The notes under the pieces are model-generated. The model made no database searches. It saw only the letters and a list, made by a program, of their open reading frames with translations, and was not told the DNA's origin. Shown here piece by piece: positions 58,858 to 64,000 of a stretch of 64,000 nucleotides of DNA (the first letter of the stretch is position 1; each line of letters opens with the position of its first letter). This DNA is from Tolypeutes matacus (taxonomy: Eukaryota; Chordata; Mammalia; Cingulata; Chlamyphoridae). A program made the position numbers and the translations under genes. The DNA is taken from positions 452,037-516,036 of the forward strand of contig JAKSZT010054566.1 in assembly GCA_026826555.1 (NCBI GenBank). The letters run 5' to 3'.

Positions 58858-59434
58858 TGTTTTAGTTTGCCAAAGGACTACTGATGCAAAATACCAGAGA
58901 TGGGTTGGCTTTTTATAAAGGGGATTTATATGGAGTAAAAGCTTACAGTTCCAAGACTGTGAAAAGTCCAAGTCAAAGCACCATTAGAGGTGCTCTCTCA
59001 GCCAAGTCACCTGCCACGTGGTGAAGCAAAATGGCCACCCATCTCTGCTGAGGACTCTGCCTTCCCCTCCAGAGTCTACCATCGTCTCCCAGAGCTCAGC
59101 TGTGGGCATAAGATTTGTCTCTTACCTGGCCTCCTCTCTCAGGCTTAGCTGCTCCACTTTTTTCCCCAAGTTCAGCTACAAGCTATCAGGCATATGGCTC
59201 ATCTCTCCCTGGGCCTTAACTCTTTGAGTCTCTCCTTTCTCTCACGTGGCAGGATCAAATATGGCAGCTCCCTTTTTTCTGCATGTGTCTCTCTCTCTGT
59301 GTTTCTGTTTTTATCAGATCGAGCAAGAGGGCAGAGAGTCCATTTGAAAGGGTCTCACACCCACAAAAATGTATTAGCTCACAAATACAATCTTTCTATT
59401 TTGGGGATCCATAAAATAATTTCAAACTGCCACA
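58858..59434 (-). repeat. Solo LTR with 5-bp duplication, antisense
   Basis: This 577-bp LTR runs TGTTTTAGTTTGCC... to ...AACTGCCACA with a perfect duplication CCATC (58853-58857 and 59435-59439). It is absent from the equivalent place in duplication copy A. Confidence 0.9.
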
Positions 59435-59554
59435 CCATCCCTTATACATGAAATCCAGATGTCAGAAGTCAGCATGTGTAGTTATAGAATGTGGCTACTA
59501 CTACATCCTATTTATTACTGGGCCACAGAGACCTTTGAAAAGTTAAGAACAAGG

Positions 59555-59612
59555 ATATATATATATATATAGAGAGAGAGAGATACAGATATAGATACAC
59601 ACACACACACAC
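59555..59612. repeat. Compound microsatellite (TA)n(GA)n(CA)n
   Basis: ATATATATATAT, then AGAGAGAGAGAGA, then ACAGATATAGATA and ACACACACACACACACA. Likely length-variable. Confidence 0.9.
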
Positions 59613-60240
59613 AATAATGCAAAGAAAGTAAAAAGTCTGTTGAAGAAAATGTATAAGGGGAAGGGGCAGCTGCAGGCAAGCAGCAGGGGTGTCCTGCCAA
59701 TCTCAAAAGGAAAACAGGCCCAGAGCTTGGGTCTGCCAGGCTAATAGCTGAAGTCAGGTATGGCATGGTTAATACTTACAGATCTCTCTCTTCTCTCCAC
59801 AGTAGAACTTCTCAAGACCAGTGGGTTGACTTCTGACCAGCCTCATTTGGACCTACACTCTTTGACACACACACAAACACCCTGAGGTGTTGAGTCTCCA
59901 GATTGCTTTAGGAAGACAGCGAGCATGTTAAGTTTCTTTCGCATAGCTAGAAGGGGCTTAGCTTCTTCCCAGAGGAGCAAGGTCTATTCGTGGCAAACAG
60001 TGGTCACCAGCCATTTCTAGAGGTAGCTTTTGCTTCTTAGCTGCTGAGATCTTGGTTCTTGCACTAGAAGAAAATGAACGGGTTGGTGATCCAACACTTT
60101 TGTCTCCAATGAAGTCCAAATGATGAAGATGTCCCAAAGACAAGGATGCTGCTTACCCTGCCCACCACAGAGACCTACTTGCTCTGACCAAGGTAGTGGA
60201 AAACGTGCCTGAAGCACTGGCATTTCCTCAGTGATGTTTG

Positions 60241-61190
60241 CTCCTCCAAAGTCAAAGGGAGTAATCTGGCTTAATAGAGCCTTGGCATTCTGACTGAACG
60301 AGAGGATAGAAGTGTCTTCCTAAAAGTACTGTGTTGACTCCTCTGACTGCAACAGATGTGCTCTGGCCATGAGCTCCCTGCTGCTCTGAAGGATGGTGGA
60401 AACATAAAGATTTCCATGCACAGCTATGATTATGTCTCCTCCATTGCACCCCCTGTGTACTGGACAGTGGGCCCAGGTGCTCTGTGTTCATGAACAATAG
60501 TATCTCCACTCATAGGTATGGTGCCAGCCCCTCTGACGGCAAGAGATGTGCTCTGGTCAGGTGGGCCCTGGTGTCTGACAGAAGCGGAAACAGAAGTATC
60601 TCCTGGCACATATTTCTCCTCAGTGGTGCAGGCTTCTCCATTAGTAACAGATTTTCTCTGGCCAGGTGGTCCCAAGGGCTTTGACCATATTCAGGAAGAG
60701 AAGAGTCTCCAATCACATTAATGGGGCTGGCATCTTCCACTGCATCACGTGGGCTCTGGACAAATGGGGCCCAGGTCCTCTGTAGGCAGTAACAGAAGAC
60801 CTCCAAGCACAGGTGTGGTGCTGGCTCCTTCGATTGCTACAGATGTACTGTAGTCAGGTGTGCTTCAGGTGGTCTGGCTGTAGGCAGAAATAGACGTATG
60901 TCCAGCACTGGTGTGGTCCTTTTCCTTCCTACTGCAACTGATCTGCTCTCCAGGTGATCTGAGCACAGGGAGGAACAAAAATATTTTATGACATGGCTTG
61001 CTTCTCAGTGATATTGTCTCCTCCAATAGTAACAGGTGATCTTTGGTTGGGCAGGCCCCAGGAGCTCTGACTGTAGGCAGGAAGGAAAGTGTCTCCCGGA
61101 TAGATTTTCTCTCAGTAGAGCTGCTCCAATTGCAATAGGTGTGCATTAGGCCAGCAGGACCCTGATGTTCAGGTCTATGCCTTCCCTAAC
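60241..61190 (-). repeat. Tandem array of ~98-bp units abutting POM121-like copy B
   Basis: A plus-strand anchor like CTCCTCCAATNGCAACAGATG recurs at 60241, 60338, 60436, 60528, 60633, 60733, 60825, 60921, 61018 and 61121, with spacings of 97, 98, 92, 105, 100, 92, 96, 97 and 103 bp. Each unit also shares GGCCCAGGTGCTCTG-like and GGAAACAGAAGTATCTCC-like blocks. On the minus strand several units read as related peptides of about 33 residues (DQSTSLAVRGAGTIPMSGDT; GQSTSVAVRGVNTVLLG), so the ancestral unit was perhaps 99 bp and coding. The frame is now broken. A less regular part may continue left to about 60060. Confidence 0.85.
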
Positions 61191-63655
61191 ATGAGTTTTG
61201 ATTCTGGGTGACCCCTATAGCCCTGCCCTAAAGCTGATAGCTCCAAACATGGAGCTGGGGTCTGGGACAAACACACTGACCCCAAAGCTGCAACTACCCA
61301 TAGAGGCTGCAAATCCCATAAAAGCAAATGGGTTTGGCGTGGAGTTGGCTAAAGGTGAGCTTGAGTTCCCATTGCTACAGCCCCTGGTTGCAGCTCAAGA
61401 GCAAAAATTAGTAGCTGTGCAAATGGAGAAAACATCTGAGACGTCACCAAAAGCCCTGCTGTGTGCTAAGAAGGTTGCCAAAGGTAGAACATAGGGTTAT
61501 CAAACCCAGAAAATCTGATTGAGTTATGCTGCCATTGAGTGATTGGGCTGTGGTAGAGTTTGGAGCTTGTGCTAAGGCTGCCATGTTTCCCAAAGAGAAA
61601 GAGCTGTCAAAGTTGTCAGGGGGAGACCGGAAGATGACAGCCTGGGATGGGAGGCCTGGTATCCATATCATACTCATCAGAGTCAAAGGCAGGCTTGGAT
61701 GCCGAGTGGGAAGAGGGGCTGGCTACTGGAGTAGAGGCGACTGCACAATAAGTGGTGGGTGGGCCTCAAGGGCTGGGCCATTGGGGAAACTGGCTTCCTG
61801 TTGTTGTCCATCAGGGCCCCCAAACTAGGGCTGAGGGTTTTCTCTGGGGCTAATGGGAAGGTTTAAAGTTGGGATGGGCTTGCTGATCATAAATATAGGT
61901 GGGTTGGTGGAAACTGGGGCCTTTGTAGGGGATATCTGCTATATACTGCAATTGGCATGTTCAAATGGGAGGGAGCACATACTGGAGTATGGAAGAGACC
62001 TGAAGATGAAAGCTTGGGAAGGTAGAATATTGTCCACGTCAGTTTCATCAAAGTCCAAAGCAGGTTGGGAGGTCGAGTCTGCAGATGTGTTGACTGGAAC
62101 TGTGAAAGTGACTGTGGAATCAGGGATGAGGTGAGTGAAGAGGGGGCTACTGATTAAAGTGACTAGAGGAGTGGTCTGTAAAAAAGGTGGAGAATCCATA
62201 CATCTAGGAGTGAGTGACTCCATTCTGTGGTAGATAGGCTTGAAGGAGAATGGTGAGATGTGGAGAGCCCAGAAGCAGACTTTTCAGCTATGACTGAGGG
62301 ACTGGACTGCAGAGGGCCACCATTCTCATTTCTAAGTGGAACCCCTATAATGGCTTGAACCCAAAGGGAGAAAGAAATTCAGCAATAACAGCACATGACA
62401 GAGTTAAGAATTGTGCATCTCATTTCATTGTCATTACTTGATGTGGGAGTAGGTAGAGGGGCAGATAGTATGGAGGCCTGGCAGATAAGGCAGCCAAATC
62501 AGTTGCTGATAATGTGGTAATGTCTAGGATCTGACAGGTGAAAGTGGCAAAGGGCCAGGGTATCTTGAGTCCCTGCAGCAAGCAGGGAAGAAAAAGGGCA
62601 GGCTGAGTGGTGCTGCTGTCTGAAGCAGCCTCAGTTTTATCCTCCAAGACCTTGTGTCTTCTCCAAGCCCAGGTCTTCAGCTTAGGAGTTGGGGCAGCTG
62701 CCTTGACTCCACAGGGACTACACCTGGCAGAAGTGGGTAGAGAATTCCTCCTTGACAGAGCATCTGAAGGCTTTCCTCCCTGTGTCGTCTTGGACATCAG
62801 TGAGGCAGGAGACCCTGGTCAATGACCTTCATCAAGCACTACCTTTGTCCACCTCTTTGGCAGCAGCAAGCAAGATTAGGTGGGGCCTGCTAGTCCTGCC
62901 ACGTGTGGTCACTCCTGCAAAGAGACAGGGCACTTCCAGCAGGGCTTATGACCTGATGAGGGCATGGCTTTTGGTGAATGGGCTCATAGAAGATGTCTGG
63001 GCCTTCTTTCTCAAGCTGTCTTCTGGGCACCTGGAGTAGAGGTTTCCTTTCAGAGACCCAAGACTTTGTCCAAAGGAAGTGAGGACTCCATTAGTCTCCA
63101 GGGGCCTAGATGCTGGTGGTCCTCTCGCCCTGTCATGGAAGACCTTCTCTGATAGTTCTGCCTTTTGTTCTCTATTTGATTTTCTTCCTCCTTTGCTATC
63201 CCTTTCCTTCTCCCTCCTAGTGCCTTCAGTTCTGTCTTGTTTAAGCAAAGATCTGGGGTGTGATTGGATGCCCAGGCCTCACAGAGGCAATTACCTGCAC
63301 AGGTGGCAAAGAAAGAGAGTCAATTTGCGACCTGGAGGAGGGACCTTTACCATTCATGAGTGGGCGAACCTCTTTGACGTGCGAGCAGACAGTATTGACT
63401 TCTTTTGAGAGTCCCACCAGGACACTGAGGGAAGGACCCCAAGGGGAACACTGAGCCTGCCAAGTTAGATACCTCTTCTTAGGGGTGGTATCTGAGAGGT
63501 AAAGGCATAGGATACAGGTAGAACTGCTTGGAAACAGGGCCGATGAGAGGCACAGGGCCCACAGGTGATCCTGGCCAGAAGGGAGAACACAGTGGGCAGC
63601 GGGAACAGGCGGGTTATGGTCTGGCCGGGGGCAGGAATGGGAAAGGGTGGGCGAA
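61190..63655 (-). pseudogene. POM121L2-like: POM121-like nucleoporin pseudogene, copy B (middle to C-terminus)
   Basis: Minus-strand blocks align in order with POM121. TTPKKRYLTWQAQCS (about 63485) matches the PRRRYPIHQTQYS block. PLETNGVLTSFGQSLGSLKG (about 63090) matches the PLVANGVPASFVPKPGSLKR block. KVLEDKTEAASDSSTTQPAL (about 62640) matches the ALEDKSDAASN block. PLFTHLIPDSTV and STSQPALDFDE (about 62130-62070) match the FG-domain PLFTGL and SKPAFGFG blocks, and ASMGSCSFGVSV (about 61290) matches AGSGSFGINV near the C-terminus. Several frames and stops (for example TAA near 63244) break it. No introns are evident. The N-terminus is cut by L1 at about 63660. Most FG dipeptides are lost. 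Confidence 0.85.
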
Positions 63656-63664
63656 GCTCGCTGA

Positions 63665-64000
63665 GAAAGTTTCCTAAAGTCTTAAGTATTTTATGAGTTG
63701 TTTTAGGCTATTATAAATGATATCTTTAAAACTTTTCATTTTCAGTTGTTCATTGGTGGTACGTAGAAAATACATTTGATTTTTATATATTGACCTTGTA
63801 TGCTGGAACCTTGCGAAATTCATTCTATATTTCTGGAAGTTTCTTTGTAGATTCATTAGGATTGTCTATATACATGATCATGGTTTCTATGAATAAAGAC
63901 AGTTTTACCTCTTTCTTTTAATCAGTATGTTCTTTCTTTCTTTCTTTTTTTTTTTTTTTTTTTTACAAAACCTTTATATTTATTACGTCTTCTAGTAAAA
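63665..64000 (-). repeat. Antisense L1 fragment truncating POM121-like copy B, with poly-T tract
   Basis: GTTCATTGGTGGTACGTAGAA and TTCTTTGTAGATTCATTAGG are antisense L1 ORF2 wording. A TTCTTTCTTTCTTTC run and long poly-T lie at 63928-63964. It continues beyond the window. Confidence 0.7.

Overview
This is mammalian nuclear DNA, almost certainly from a xenarthran and most likely an armadillo (Dasypus). The evidence is the interspersed repeats: young tRNA-derived SINEs with armadillo-type heads and AAATAAATAAATAAAA tails, abundant L1, and an abundant family of roughly 545-bp solo LTRs with 5-bp target duplications. No intact protein-coding gene is visible. What looks genic is a set of broken copies: a type 1 vomeronasal receptor (V1R), two POM121-like nucleoporin copies, a U4 snRNA retro-copy and an endogenous gammaretrovirus. 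A V1R next to POM121L copies recalls human 6p22.1 (POM121L2 with V1R pseudogenes in the extended MHC). That assignment is from memory and needs a synteny check.

Layout. 1-5616: 5' part of a class I (gammaretrovirus-like) provirus on the minus strand (5' LTR, primer site, gag, pro, pol), running off the left edge and inserted into an older LTR (5617-6019). 6-27 kb: AT-rich intergenic DNA built of nested L1 fragments, SINEs and solo LTRs, including a twin-primed L1 (10.3-12 kb), an antisense LTR with five CCAAT boxes (18.5-19.1 kb), a truncated U4 snRNA copy with a perfect 17-bp duplication (19.6 kb) and a 400-base assembly gap. 27.6-28.5 kb: minus-strand V1R with one visible frameshift. 28.6-43.6 kb: two inverted copies of a composite unit (unknown 5' module, dimeric SINE, L1 3' end) flanking further SINEs and two L1s, one of which has an in-frame ORF1-ORF2 fusion. 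43.6-51.2 kb: mostly old repeats with no recognisable gene.

51.2-63.7 kb: a direct tandem duplication. Each copy has a shared flank (51.24-51.55 and 58.1-58.43 kb) followed by a minus-strand POM121-like sequence. Copy A (about 51.97-52.9 kb) keeps the N-terminal half and a CpG-rich 5' region. Copy B (about 61.2-63.65 kb) continues through the FG-repeat domain and abuts a regular tandem array of about ten ~98-bp units (60.24-61.19 kb). Both copies carry frameshifts and stops.

No genes here work together as a pathway. The biological content is the history of retrotransposition, duplication and decay. The observations most worth checking are the ~98-bp array beside POM121L, the composite retroelement unit, the repeated L1-tailed ~1.2-kb element with a shared open frame, and the CCAAT-rich LTR.
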